This document shows positions 53,116 through 63,090 of a stretch of 64,000 nt of DNA, piece by piece. The notes below the pieces were generated by a model. That model was not told the origin of the DNA. It saw only the letters and a list, made by a program, of their open reading frames with translations, and searched no databases. Source of the stretch: Cryptosporangium arvum DSM 44712 (GTDB lineage: Bacteria; Actinomycetota; Actinomycetes; Mycobacteriales; Cryptosporangiaceae). Location: positions 7,847,913 to 7,911,912 of the forward strand of contig NZ_KK073874.1 in assembly GCF_000585375.1 (NCBI RefSeq), given 5' to 3'. The translations under genes were made by a program, and so were the position numbers. Position 1 is the stretch's first letter; each line of letters starts with the position of its first letter.

Positions 53116-53763
53116 GTGTCCCGGTCCCGCACGTTGCTGCTCGTCGCGGGACTGGCTTTCGTCGCCATCACCATCGGACTGGCGACCGACGTCCTGACCG
53201 GTCTCGATCGGTCGATCGCCACCGCGATCGCGCGTCACCGGGTCGACGCGCTCTACTGGCCGGCCCGGGTGGGGTTCTCGCTCGGCCAGAACTGGGTGTT
53301 CCCCACCGCGTCGGCGCTGGTTGCCGTGGCCCTGCTGATCCGGAGGCGGACGGTGCGCCCCCTCGTCGGCCTGGTCGGCGTCTGGCTTTTCCACACGCTC
53401 GTCGTGGGCGCCCTCAAGCTCTGGGCCGGGCGTCCGCCCCCGGCCACCGGGGATCCGCACCTGCACGCGGTCGCCGCCGAGCTGAGCCAGCGGATGAGCT
53501 ACCCCTCCGGGCACGCCGCGAACGTCGTCGTGTTCAGCGCGACGCTCGGCGTCCTGCTGGCCGCCTGTAACGGCGACCCCCGCTGGACCCGGCGGCTCCT
53601 GATCGTCGGCGCCGTGAGCGCTGCGGTCTGCGTCGCCTGCATGGTCTACCTCGGCTTCCACTGGACCACGGACGCGGCGGCCGGACTGTTGCTCGGCATC
53701 GCTATTCGTGGTCTCGCGGTGCCGTTCTGTGAGAGAATGAGTAGTACACCAGTTCGGGGGTGA
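53116..53763 (+). CDS. PAP2-family membrane phosphatase
   Basis: 215 residues from GTG 53116, with about six helices. The acid-phosphatase motifs are KLWAGRPPP (motif 1), SYPSGHAAN (motif 2) and VYLGFHWTTDAAAG (motif 3). In motif 3 the usual Ser-Arg pair is replaced by Cys-Met, leaving the His and Asp, so activity may be altered. Family members remove phosphate from lipids such as phosphatidic acid or undecaprenyl pyrophosphate. The gene for an 86-residue protein follows after 3 bp, so they are co-transcribed. Confidence 0.9.
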   Translation: MSRSRTLLLVAGLAFVAITIGLATDVLTGLDRSIATAIARHRVDALYWPARVGFSLGQNWVFPTASALVAVALLIRRRTVRPLVGLVGVWLFHTLVVGALKLWAGRPPPATGDPHLHAVAAELSQRMSYPSGHAANVVVFSATLGVLLAACNGDPRWTRRLLIVGAVSAAVCVACMVYLGFHWTTDAAAGLLLGIAIRGLAVPFCERMSSTPVRG

Positions 53764-53766
53764 CCC

Positions 53767-54027
53767 ATGAAGGGCGACCGAGTCGAGATCGTCATCGATG
53801 CCGGCGAATCCACCCGCACCTACGAGGTCGTGGCCACGCGAGCCGGCCGCCGGGTCGACGTCACGCACGGCCGCGGCATCGTCGAGGTCACCGAGGTGAC
53901 CCGCGGCGGCACCCCGGTCCGCACCGCACGCTTCATGGCGGCACGCGTGCTGGCGCTCGTCGAGCATCCGGCCCCACGCGGCGCCCGCGCGGACGACGAG
54001 CAGCCTCCACAAGTCACCGCCGCCTGA
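53767..54027 (+). CDS. Small hypothetical protein (86 residues)
   Basis: ATG 53767 with a GGGGGTG site and only 3 bp from the PAP2 stop. The protein is soluble and predicted mostly beta: KGDRVEIVIDAGESTRTYEV, then RAGRRVDVTHGRGIVEVTEV and ARFMAARVLALVEHP, with a polar tail. The size and pattern suggest a small beta-barrel-like fold, but I recognise no family. Co-transcription with the PAP2 phosphatase is the only clue to its role. Confidence 0.65.
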   Translation: MKGDRVEIVIDAGESTRTYEVVATRAGRRVDVTHGRGIVEVTEVTRGGTPVRTARFMAARVLALVEHPAPRGARADDEQPPQVTAA

Positions 54028-54131
54028 GAAGTACTCATCGGCCGACGTAAACGCAGCGCGGTCATTAGCGGGTAACCACCGAATTCGGGGTTTTCCGTCG
54101 GGGCCCCGCGTCCTCGGCGCACGCTCTAGAC

Positions 54132-55448
54132 GTGAGTCGCGGGTTACGCACGTCCGGGCTTCTGCTGAGCACCGCCACCTGGTACTCGATGTTCCTGTTC
54201 ACGGCCGGGGCTCCGGCCGTGCTCGGGCCGCTGTTCTTCGCCCGGTACGGCGGCGCCGACGGCAGCCTGTTCGCGCTGGCCACCGCCGGGGTCGCGTTCG
54301 TCACCCGGCCGATCGGCGCGTTGATCTTCGGCCGCCTGGGCGACACCGTCAGCCGCCGCAGCGCGCTGATCTCGTCGCTGGCGCTCGGCGGCACGAGCAT
54401 CGTCCTGATCGGCGCGTTGCCGACCGAGCGCACGATCGGCACGCTCGCCCCGATGCTGCTCGTCGGCCTGCAGCTCGTGCACGGCCTGGCGATCGGCGGC
54501 ATCTGGAGCGGCATGACGCTGAGCCTCACCGAGGGTGCTCCACCGTTGCGCCGCGGGCTGATCGGCGGCTTCGTCCAGGGCGGAGTGTCCTGCGGCGCGA
54601 TCCTGGCGAGCGTCGCCGTGTTCGCGGCCACGTCGGCCTTCGACACCGCGACGTTCGAGAGCTGGGGCTGGCGGGTGCCGTTCCTCGCCGGCGGTGTCCT
54701 GCTCGTCGCCGTCCTGGTGATCGCCGTTCGTCCCCGCGGTGAGCCGCTGCCGCCGGAGCCGGCGACCGACCGCCGTTCCGGGCCCGTCCGCACGGTGTTC
54801 CGCCGGCCCGGGCGGCTGCTGCTGGCGGCGGGTCTGCTGTTCTCGGCCAACGCCGCGTTCTACGTGACGATCACCGGCACGGTGGAGTACGGCGTCACCG
54901 AGTTGCGGCTCGCCCGTGCCGATCTGGTCGGTGGCGCGTTCATCGCCGCGGTGGTCGGCGTGCTCGGGTCGCTCGGCGGCGGTGCGCTCGCCGACCGGCT
55001 GGGGCGCCGGCCGGTCGTCATCCTCGGTGCGGTCGCCAGCGCGATCTGGGCGTTCCCGTTCTTCTGGCTGCTCAACACCGGCGCGATCGAGCTGGTGACG
55101 TTCTCGATGGCGGTCAGCGGGTGCGCGTCGGCGCTGGGGTACGGCGCGGTGGCGGCCTACCTGACCGAGCTGTTCGACCGGCGGTCCCGGTACACCGGGA
55201 CCGCCCTCGCCTACCACCTGGGCGCCGCCCTCGCCGGCGGTGCGGCCCAGCTGGCCGTGCTGGAGCTGCCGACCTACGTGGAGAGCGGTGTCTCCTGGTT
55301 CCTGATCGGAACGTCGGCGCTCACCGTGCTCTGCGCGATCGCGCTCCCGGAGACCAGACCGGTCTCGCGTGCGGACGCCACGTTCGCGCGCCTCAGGGAA
55401 GGGGCCAGCCCGCGTAGTTCTCCGCCAGGTTCGTCGCCGCGGCGGTAG
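54132..55448 (+). CDS. MFS transporter (MHS-like), candidate aromatic acid importer
   Basis: 438 residues from GTG 54132, with 12 predicted helices. The loop 2–3 motif reads FGRLGDTVSRRSALISS, and GLQLVHGLAIGGIWSGMTL and ALADRLGRRPVVILGA are typical of metabolite:H+ symporters such as ShiA, KgtP and PcaT. It lies beside pobA and the pca operon, so 4-hydroxybenzoate or protocatechuate is a reasonable substrate. The 3' end overlaps the 3' end of pobA by 56 bp on the opposite strand, an unusually long overlap for this window. The last 25 residues are polar and could be non-essential. Confidence 0.88.
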   Translation: MSRGLRTSGLLLSTATWYSMFLFTAGAPAVLGPLFFARYGGADGSLFALATAGVAFVTRPIGALIFGRLGDTVSRRSALISSLALGGTSIVLIGALPTERTIGTLAPMLLVGLQLVHGLAIGGIWSGMTLSLTEGAPPLRRGLIGGFVQGGVSCGAILASVAVFAATSAFDTATFESWGWRVPFLAGGVLLVAVLVIAVRPRGEPLPPEPATDRRSGPVRTVFRRPGRLLLAAGLLFSANAAFYVTITGTVEYGVTELRLARADLVGGAFIAAVVGVLGSLGGGALADRLGRRPVVILGAVASAIWAFPFFWLLNTGAIELVTFSMAVSGCASALGYGAVAAYLTELFDRRSRYTGTALAYHLGAALAGGAAQLAVLELPTYVESGVSWFLIGTSALTVLCAIALPETRPVSRADATFARLREGASPRSSPPGSSPRR

Positions 55449-56589
55449 AGCTGGTCACCTGACGCAGCTGGGCGATCTGCAGGCGCTCCTGGAACTCGGC
55501 CTCGGCCGCGTCCCCGAACGACGACGCCGGGAACCGGTGCAGCATCGACGTCATGAACCAGGAGAACCACGTGCTGCGCCAGACCCGGGTGAGGCAGGTG
55601 TCGGAGTAGGCGTCGACCAGGTCGGTCCTGCCCTCGACGAGCAGCCGCTCCAGCGCGTCGGCGAGCACCTTGACGTCGGCGACCGCGAGGTTCAGGCCCT
55701 TCGCTCCGGTCGGCGGCACGATGTGCGCGGCGTCGCCGGCCAGGAACAGGCGGCCCTGACGCATCGGCTCGGCGACGAAGCTGCGCATCGGCGTGATGCT
55801 CTTCTCGGTGATCGGGCCCTCGGTGAGCGTCCAGCCGGGGTGACCGAGCCGGACCTGCAGCTGCTCCCAGATCCGCTCGTCGGACCAGTTCTCGATCTTC
55901 TCGTCCGGGTCGACCTGGATGTAGAGGCGGCTGACCTCGGGCGAACGCATGCTGTGCATCGCGAAGCCCTGCGGTGAGTGCGCGTAGATCAGCTCGTCGG
56001 TGGACGGCGGCACGGTCGCGAGGATGCCCAGCCAGGCGAACGGATAGGTGCGTTCGGAGACCCGCAGGCCGGACATCGACGGCCGGGAGATCCCGTGGAA
56101 TCCGTCGCAGCCGGCGATCACGTCGCACTCGATCTCCTGCGCGACGCCGTCCGCGTCGGTGAAGGAGAGGATCGGGCGCTCGGTGTGGATGTCGCGCACC
56201 GCGGTGTCGGACACCTCGAAGTGGAGGACGTGCCCGGCGTCCAGCCCGGCGGCGATCGCGTCTTTCACGACCTCGGTCTGGGCGTACACGGTGAGCGTGC
56301 GGCCGCCGGTGAGCGACGGGAAGTCGATGTGGTGACGCTCGCCCGCGAACTGCAGGTAGATACCGCTGTGCAGCAGACCTTCCCGCTCCATGCGGGCGCC
56401 GAGACCGATCTCCCTGAGCAGTTCGACGGTGCCGTGCTCGAGCACACCGGCGCGCTGACGCTTCTCGCAGTACTCACGGCTGCGGTTCTCGACCAGCACC
56501 GAGTCGACCCCGGCCCGGGCCAGCAGGTGCTGGAGCAGCAGACCGGCCGGACCGGCCCCGATGATGCCTACTTGGGTACGCGTGCGCAT
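55393..56589 (-). CDS. pobA: 4-hydroxybenzoate 3-monooxygenase
   Basis: 398 residues from ATG 56589 (a GTG two codons upstream is possible). FAD-dependent aromatic hydroxylase converting 4-hydroxybenzoate to protocatechuate with NAD(P)H and O2. FAD motif GIIGAGPAGLLLQHLLARAG, the GRQRAG-like CEKRQRAGVLEHGTVELL, the DG motif CDVIAGCDGFHGISR and the second FAD motif LFLAGDAAHIVPPTGAKGLN are intact. It lies divergent from pcaI with 100 bp between starts that contain an inverted repeat. It supplies the substrate for the pca operon. Confidence 0.96.
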   Translation of the reverse strand: MRTRTQVGIIGAGPAGLLLQHLLARAGVDSVLVENRSREYCEKRQRAGVLEHGTVELLREIGLGARMEREGLLHSGIYLQFAGERHHIDFPSLTGGRTLTVYAQTEVVKDAIAAGLDAGHVLHFEVSDTAVRDIHTERPILSFTDADGVAQEIECDVIAGCDGFHGISRPSMSGLRVSERTYPFAWLGILATVPPSTDELIYAHSPQGFAMHSMRSPEVSRLYIQVDPDEKIENWSDERIWEQLQVRLGHPGWTLTEGPITEKSITPMRSFVAEPMRQGRLFLAGDAAHIVPPTGAKGLNLAVADVKVLADALERLLVEGRTDLVDAYSDTCLTRVWRSTWFSWFMTSMLHRFPASSFGDAAEAEFQERLQIAQLRQVTSSTAAATNLAENYAGWPLP

Positions 56590-56630
56590 CGTCACAGGAT
56601 TACGGAGAGGTTGCGGTTCGATGACCCCGG

Positions 56631-56649
56631 TCTTCCGGTGGCCGGAAGA
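56631..56649. promoter_or_regulatory. Inverted repeat in the pobA–pca divergent promoter
   Basis: TCTTCCGG (56631–56638) and CCGGAAGA (56642–56649) form a perfect 8-bp inverted repeat with a 3-bp spacer, in the centre of the 100-bp region between pobA and pcaI. Candidate binding site for the IclR-type regulator encoded at 63.1–63.8 kb. Confidence 0.55.
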
Positions 56650-56689
56650 GCAATCCCGGGCCCGGTCGGAATCCCCCTAGCGTGAGCGC

Positions 56690-57487
56690 ATGGCAGAGCT
56701 CTTGACCCTCGCCGAGGCGGTGCGGAAGCTCGTCCGGGACGGCGACACCGTCGCGCTCGAGGGGTTCACCCACCTCATTCCGGTCGCGGCCGGGCACGAG
56801 ATCATCCGCCAGGGGCGGCGCGATCTCACGCTCGTGCGGATGACCCCCGACATCGTGTACGACCAGCTGATCGGCGCCGGCTGTGCCCGCAAGTTGATCT
56901 TCTCCTGGGGCGGCAACCCGGGCGTCGGGTCGCTCCACCGGTTCCGCGACGCCGTACAGAACGCCTGGCCGGCGCCGCTGGAGATCGAGGAGCACAGCCA
57001 CGCCGGCATGGCCAACCGCTACGTGGCCGGAGCGAGCGGGTTGCCGTTCGCGGTGCTGCGCGGGTACGTCGGCACCGACCTCGTCCGCCGGACCGACACG
57101 ATCAAACCGATCACCTGCCCGTTCACCGGCGAGACGCTGACCGCGGTGCCGGCGATCAACCCGGACGTCACGGTGGTGCACGCCCAGCGCGCCGACCGCG
57201 CGGGCAACGTGCAGATCTGGGGCCTGCTCGGCGTCCAGAAGGAAGCGGTGCTGGCCGCGAAGCAGTCGTTGGTGACGGTCGAGGAGATCGTCGACGAGCT
57301 GGCTCCCCGGCCGGGCGCGATCACGATCCCGAGCTGGGCGGTGACGTGCGTCGCGGAGGTACCCGGCGGTGCGCACCCCAGCTACGCCCAGGACTACTCC
57401 GAGCGCGACAACGCCTACTACCAGGAGTGGGACACGATCAGCCGGGACCGAACCACCTTCACCACGTGGCTGAAGGAGCTCCAGTGA
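56690..57487 (+). CDS. pcaI: 3-oxoadipate CoA-transferase subunit A
   Basis: 265 residues, family I CoA-transferase alpha subunit. Start TLAEAVRKLVRDGDTVALEG, then FTHLIPVAAGHEIIRQGRRD, LIGAGCARKLIFSWGGNPGVG and VPAINPDVTVVHAQRADRAG. With PcaJ it moves CoA from succinyl-CoA to 3-oxoadipate, the next-to-last step of the beta-ketoadipate pathway. It heads the eight-gene operon. No good ribosome site precedes ATG 56690, so the mRNA may start close to the gene. It overlaps pcaJ by 4 bp. It is slightly longer than classic PcaI, being nearer the glutaconate-transferase-like actinobacterial type. Confidence 0.93.
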   Translation: MAELLTLAEAVRKLVRDGDTVALEGFTHLIPVAAGHEIIRQGRRDLTLVRMTPDIVYDQLIGAGCARKLIFSWGGNPGVGSLHRFRDAVQNAWPAPLEIEEHSHAGMANRYVAGASGLPFAVLRGYVGTDLVRRTDTIKPITCPFTGETLTAVPAINPDVTVVHAQRADRAGNVQIWGLLGVQKEAVLAAKQSLVTVEEIVDELAPRPGAITIPSWAVTCVAEVPGGAHPSYAQDYSERDNAYYQEWDTISRDRTTFTTWLKELQ

Positions 57488-58226
57488 CGTACACGTCCGA
57501 CGAAATGATGACGGTCGCCGCCGCGACGTCCCTGGACGACGACGCGGTGTGCTTCGTCGGCATCGGACTGCCGAGCACGGCCGCGAACCTGGCCCGCCGT
57601 CTGCACGCGCCGCACCTCGTGCTGATCTACGAGGCCGGCGCCGTCGGCGCGAAGCCCGACCGGCTGCCGCTCTCGATCGGCGACGGCATCCTCGGCGAGA
57701 CCGCCGACGCGGTCGTGACCGTCCCGGAGATCTTCAACTACTGGCTCCAGCCGGGCCGGATCGACGTCGGGTTCCTCGGTGCCGCGCAGATCGACAAGTT
57801 CGGCAACATCAACACGACCGTGGTCGGGGACTACGCCGACCCGAAGGTCCGGTTGCCCGGGGCCGGTGGGGCGCCGGAGATCGCCGCGTCCGCGAAGGAG
57901 GTGCTGGTGATCGTCCGGCAGAACACGCGGGCGTTCGTCGAGAAGGTCGACTTCGTGACGTCGGTGGGCTACGGCGACGGGCCCGGCTACCGCGAGCGGC
58001 TCGGGCTGCCGGGGAGGGGGCCGGTGAAGGTGATCACGGACCTCGGGATCCTGGAGCCGGACCCGGAAACCCGCGAACTGACGCTCACCGCGCTCCATCC
58101 CGGGGTAAGCCTGGACCAGGTGCGGAAAGCGACCGGCTGGGCCCTTCGCGTGGCCGACGACTTGCGCACGACGGACGAACCCACCGAGGAACAGCTGCGT
58201 GCCCTCCGGGCCCTCAAGGAGGCGAA

Positions 58227-58230
<4 letters not shown>
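57484..58230 (+). CDS. pcaJ: 3-oxoadipate CoA-transferase subunit B
   Basis: 248 residues from GTG 57484, coupled to pcaI by 4 bp. CoA-transferase beta subunit with VCFVGIGLPSTAANLARRLH, the catalytic glutamate probably in IYEAGAVGAKPDRLPLSIGD, and RIDVGFLGAAQIDKFGNINT. Acts with PcaI as a heteromeric enzyme. Following the pathway order, its product 3-oxoadipyl-CoA goes to the thiolase encoded next. The stop overlaps pcaF (ATGA). Confidence 0.93.
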
Positions 58231-59398
<1,168 letters not shown>

Positions 59399-59399
<1 letters not shown>

Positions 59400-60103
59400 T
59401 GATCTACCGACCCGATTTCGACGTCCACCCGCGCTTGGACTACGACGGCTACAAGTCGACGGCGCTGCGCCACCCGAAGCAGCCGCTCGTCGCGTTGCCG
59501 CAGAGCTTCACCGAGATCACCGGTCCGCTGCTCGGCGAGGGTCGCCTCGGCGAGACCGACCACGACCTCACCCGCCAGCACGACGGCGAGCCGCAGGGAC
59601 AGCGGATCATCGTCCACGGCCGGGTGCTCGACAGCGACGGCCGCCCGGTGCCGCAGACGCTGCTCGAGGTCTGGCAGGCCAACGCGGCCGGCCGGTACCG
59701 GCACGTGATCGACAACTGGCCGGCGCCGCTGGACCCGAACTTCACCGGGCTCGGCCGGACGCTCACCGACGACCTCGGCCGCTACCGCTTCACGACGATC
59801 AAGCCCGGCGCCTACCCGTGGAAGAACCACCACAACGCCTGGCGCCCGGCGCACATCCACTTCTCGCTGTTCGGGCGGGCGTTCACCCAGCGTCTGGTCA
59901 CCCAGATGTACTTCCCGGACGACCCGCTGTTCCCCTACGACCCGATCTTCAACTCGGTGCCGGACGAGAAGGCCAGGCAGCGGATGGTCTCCCGGTTCGA
60001 CCTGGAGTCGACGCAGCCCGACTGGGCGCTGGCGTTCGAGTTCGACATCGTTCTCCGGGGTTCGGACGCGACCCCGTTCGAGTCGGAGGTTGACGACGAA
60101 TGA
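59399..60103 (+). CDS. pcaH: Protocatechuate 3,4-dioxygenase beta subunit
   Basis: 234 residues from ATG 59399 (GTG 59396 is one codon upstream). Intradiol ring-cleaving dioxygenase; the four ferric-iron ligands are all here: Y100 in AGRYRHV, Y139 in GAYPWKNHHN, and H152 and H154 in RPAHIHFSLFG. It opens protocatechuate to 3-carboxy-cis,cis-muconate with O2. It forms the active enzyme with PcaG, encoded directly downstream with a 4-bp overlap. Length and motif order are normal. Confidence 0.97.
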
Positions 60104-60657
60104 CCACTCCTTCGCAGACCGTCGGCCCGTACCTGGCGATTGGCTTGACCTGGGACGACGGGCCGTTCGTCGCGCCCGGGGGCACGGCCGGTGGCTTCTG
60201 GATCCGCGGCCGGCTCACCGACGGCAACGGTGACGTGGTGCCGGACGGCCTGATCGAGACCTGGCAGGCCGACCCGGCCGGCCGGTTCGACCACCCGGAC
60301 GACCCCCGGGGCGCGGCGGCACCGTCGGTGGAGGGCTTCCGCGGGTTCGGGCGCTCGGCCACCGACCGGAACGGCGAGTGGGCCGTCCACACGCTCAAGC
60401 CCGGCCGGGTGCCCGGTGTCGACGGTGCCCTCCAGGCTCCCCACGTCGACGTCTCGGTGTTCGCGCGCGGCATGCTGCACCGCGTCGTCACCCGCATCTA
60501 CTTCGCCGACGAGGCGGCGGCGAACGCCGAGGACCCGGTGCTGGCTTCGGTTCCGGCCGCGGCCCGCCCGACGCTGGTCGCGGAGCCGGCCGACGACGGG
60601 TACCGGTTCGACATCCGCCTGCAGGGCGACGGGGAGACGGCCTTCTTTGCGCTCTGA
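60100..60657 (+). CDS. pcaG: Protocatechuate 3,4-dioxygenase alpha subunit
   Basis: 185 residues. It begins TTPSQTVGPYLAIGLTWDDG, the family signature SQTVGPY, with LIETWQADPAGRFDHPDD and FRGFGRSATDRNGEW. As in known alpha subunits the iron ligands of PcaH are not conserved (for example LQAPHVDVSVFARG in place of the His pair), so it is structural and shapes the substrate pocket. Coupled to pcaH by 4 bp and overlapping pcaB by 11 bp. Confidence 0.96.
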   Translation: MTTPSQTVGPYLAIGLTWDDGPFVAPGGTAGGFWIRGRLTDGNGDVVPDGLIETWQADPAGRFDHPDDPRGAAAPSVEGFRGFGRSATDRNGEWAVHTLKPGRVPGVDGALQAPHVDVSVFARGMLHRVVTRIYFADEAAANAEDPVLASVPAAARPTLVAEPADDGYRFDIRLQGDGETAFFAL

Positions 60658-61939
60658 GCTGTTCGATCCCCTGTTCGCCGACGCGCGGGTGTCGGTGGAG
60701 CTCGGCGACCGCGCGGTGTTCCGCGCGATGCTCGACGTCGAGGCGGCGCTCGCGCGGGCGGAGGCGTCGGTCGGGGTGATCCCGGCCGACGCGGCCGACG
60801 CGATCGGTGCCGCCTGCGGTGGCGAGTTCGACCTGGCGGCGGTGGGGCTGGCCGGCGTCGGCGCCGGCAACCCGGTGGTGCCGCTGGTGCGTCAGGTCGA
60901 GCAGCGGTTGCCGTCCTCCGCCAAGCCCTGGGTGCACCACGGGGCGACGAGCCAGGACGTCCTCGACACCGCGCTGATGCTCGTCGCCTCCCGGGCCCGC
61001 GGTGCGGTGCTCGACGCGGTGCGCCACGCCGCCGACGCGCTGGCCGGGCTGGCCGCGGCGCACCGCGGAACGCTGATGGTCGGCCGGACGCTGGGCCAGC
61101 AGGCCCTGCCGACGACGTTCGGGCTCAAAGCCGCCGGCTGGCTGGTCGCGCTGGACACGGCGGCGGTCCGGCTGCGTGCCGTGCCGCTGGCGATCCAGTT
61201 CGGCGGGGCGGCCGGGACGCTCGCGGCGCTGGGTTCCCGCGGGCTCGACGTGGCCGCGGCGCTGGCCACCGAGCTCGGCCTGGCCGAACCCGTGCTGCCG
61301 TGGCACACCGACCGGCAACGCGTGCTCGACCTGGGCTCGGCGTTGGCGGCGGTGTCGGCGGCCCTCGGCAAGATCGCGCTCGACGTCACGCTGCTGGCCT
61401 CCTCCGAGGTGCGCGAGGTCGCGGAAGGCGGCGAGGGCGGCGGGTCGTCGGCGATGCCGCACAAACGCAACCCGGCCAACGCGATCCTGGTGCGGTCGGC
61501 GTCGCTGCGGACGCCCGGCCTGCTCGCCACGCTGCACACCGCGGCCGCGCAGCAGGAGCACGAGCGGGCGACCGGGGGTTGGCACGCCGAGTGGGAGACC
61601 CTGCGTGAGCTCCTCGACGTCGTCGGTGGTGCCGCGGGGCGCGCGGCCCGGTTCCTGCCCGACCTTCAGGTGGACGGGGCCGCGATGCGCGCGACGCTCG
61701 ACGCGACCGGCGGCGTGCTGCTCAGCGAGAGCGTCTCCGGGGCGCTCGCCGAGACGCTCGGCCGGGGCGCCGCGCATGATCTGGTCAAGAATGCGGTAGC
61801 CACTGGGCGTCCGCTGCGGGAGGTTCTGCTCGAAGCCGGCGTCGACGCGGACCCGGTCCTCGATCCCGCGAACTACCTGGGCAGCGCGTCCGCGCTCGTG
61901 GACCGCGCGCTGGCCGCGCACCGGAAGGACTGGCCGTGA
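60647..61939 (+). CDS. pcaB: 3-carboxy-cis,cis-muconate cycloisomerase
   Basis: 430 residues, fumarase/aspartase superfamily. Signature GGSSAMPHKRNPANAI, with HHGATSQDVLDTALMLVASR and GRTLGQQALPTTFGLKAAGW. Converts 3-carboxy-muconate to 4-carboxymuconolactone. The only start that gives a normal N-terminus (LRSELFDPLFADARV) is TTG 60647, within the end of pcaG; no ATG or GTG is suitably placed, so initiation is expected to depend on coupling. It ends overlapping pcaD by 4 bp. Confidence 0.94.
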   Translation: MRSELFDPLFADARVSVELGDRAVFRAMLDVEAALARAEASVGVIPADAADAIGAACGGEFDLAAVGLAGVGAGNPVVPLVRQVEQRLPSSAKPWVHHGATSQDVLDTALMLVASRARGAVLDAVRHAADALAGLAAAHRGTLMVGRTLGQQALPTTFGLKAAGWLVALDTAAVRLRAVPLAIQFGGAAGTLAALGSRGLDVAAALATELGLAEPVLPWHTDRQRVLDLGSALAAVSAALGKIALDVTLLASSEVREVAEGGEGGGSSAMPHKRNPANAILVRSASLRTPGLLATLHTAAAQQEHERATGGWHAEWETLRELLDVVGGAAGRAARFLPDLQVDGAAMRATLDATGGVLLSESVSGALAETLGRGAAHDLVKNAVATGRPLREVLLEAGVDADPVLDPANYLGSASALVDRALAAHRKDWP

Positions 61940-62709
61940 CGGCTCGACTGACCACCACCTGGTACGGCGTCGACAGTGCGCCGATGGACGCGCCCGTCCT
62001 GGTGCTCGGCAACTCCATCGGCACCAACCAGGGCCTGTGGGCACCGCTGATCCCGACGTTCGCCCAGCGCTTCCGGGTGCTGGCGGTCGAGACGCGGGGC
62101 CACGGCGGGTCCGAGGTGCTGCCCGGCCCGTACTCGCTCGCCGACCTGGGCGGGGATTTCCTCGCGGTGTTCGACGAGCTGGGGCTGGCGAGGGTGCGCT
62201 ACGCCGGGCTGTCGATCGGCGGGATGATCGGCATGTGGCTGGCGTCGCACGCGCCGGAGCGCGTCGAGAAGCTCGCGCTGGTGTGCACGTCGGCGTACCT
62301 GCCGCCGGCGACCGGCTGGATCTCGCGGGCGGAGACGGTCCGGGCCGAGGGCACCGGGGCGATCGCGGAGCTGGCGGCCGGGCGGTGGTTCACCGAGGGC
62401 TTCCGGGAGCGTTCCCCGGACCGGGTGAAGGCCGCGATCGCGATGCTCGAGGCCACCTCGGACGAGGGTTACGCCGGGTGCTGCGAGGCGATCGCGGGGA
62501 TGGACCTGCGCCCCGACCTGCACCGCATCACCGCCGACACGCTGGTGATCGCCGGTGCCGACGACCCGGCGACCCCGCCGTCGCACAGCCAGGCGATCGT
62601 GTCGTCGGTGCGCGGCGCCCACCTGCAGATCGTGCCGGACGCGTCGCACCTGGCGACGCTGGAGCAGCCGGACACGATCGCCTCACTGATCATGGGAGCC
62701 CTGGCGTGA
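61936..62709 (+). CDS. pcaD: 3-oxoadipate enol-lactonase
   Basis: 257 residues from GTG 61936. Alpha/beta hydrolase with nucleophile S93 in YAGLSIGGMIGMWLA, oxyanion region LVLGNSIGTNQGLW, and the catalytic Asp/His expected in VIAGADDPATPP and IVPDASHLATLEQP. Hydrolyses 3-oxoadipate enol-lactone to 3-oxoadipate. In many actinobacteria PcaD is fused to PcaC as PcaL; here the two are separate genes that overlap by 4 bp. Confidence 0.94.
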   Translation: MTARLTTTWYGVDSAPMDAPVLVLGNSIGTNQGLWAPLIPTFAQRFRVLAVETRGHGGSEVLPGPYSLADLGGDFLAVFDELGLARVRYAGLSIGGMIGMWLASHAPERVEKLALVCTSAYLPPATGWISRAETVRAEGTGAIAELAAGRWFTEGFRERSPDRVKAAIAMLEATSDEGYAGCCEAIAGMDLRPDLHRITADTLVIAGADDPATPPSHSQAIVSSVRGAHLQIVPDASHLATLEQPDTIASLIMGALA

Positions 62710-63083
62710 ACGACGCCGACCGGCACGCCGCCGGGATGACGGTCCGGCGGGAAGTGCTCGGCGACGCGCACGTCGACCGGGCCACCGCGAACACCACCGA
62801 CTTCACCGCCGACTTCCAGGACTTCATCACCCGCTACGCGTGGGGCGAGATCTGGACGCGCGACGGGCTCGACCGGAAGACACGCAGCTGCATGACGCTG
62901 TCGCTGCTGGTCGCGCTCCGGGCCGAGAACGAGATCCCGATGCACGTCCGCGCGGCCCGGCGCAACGGCCTGACGCCGGACGAGATCAAGGAAGTGTTCC
63001 TGCACGCGGCGGTGTACGCCGGTGTCCCGGCGGCGAACTCGGCGTTCGCGCTCGCGCAGAAGGTGCTGGCCGAGGAGGAATGA
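62706..63083 (+). CDS. pcaC: 4-carboxymuconolactone decarboxylase
   Basis: 125 residues from GTG 62706. AhpD-like fold; VRREVLGDAHVDRATANTTDF, FITRYAWGEIWTRDGLDRKT, then ALRAENEIPMHVRAARRNGL and DEIKEVFLHAAVYAGVPAAN match PcaC. Decarboxylates 4-carboxymuconolactone to 3-oxoadipate enol-lactone, the substrate of PcaD. It ends the operon, 7 bp from the stop of the convergent IclR gene. Confidence 0.95.
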   Translation: MNDADRHAAGMTVRREVLGDAHVDRATANTTDFTADFQDFITRYAWGEIWTRDGLDRKTRSCMTLSLLVALRAENEIPMHVRAARRNGLTPDEIKEVFLHAAVYAGVPAANSAFALAQKVLAEEE

Positions 63084-63090
63084 CGTGCCG

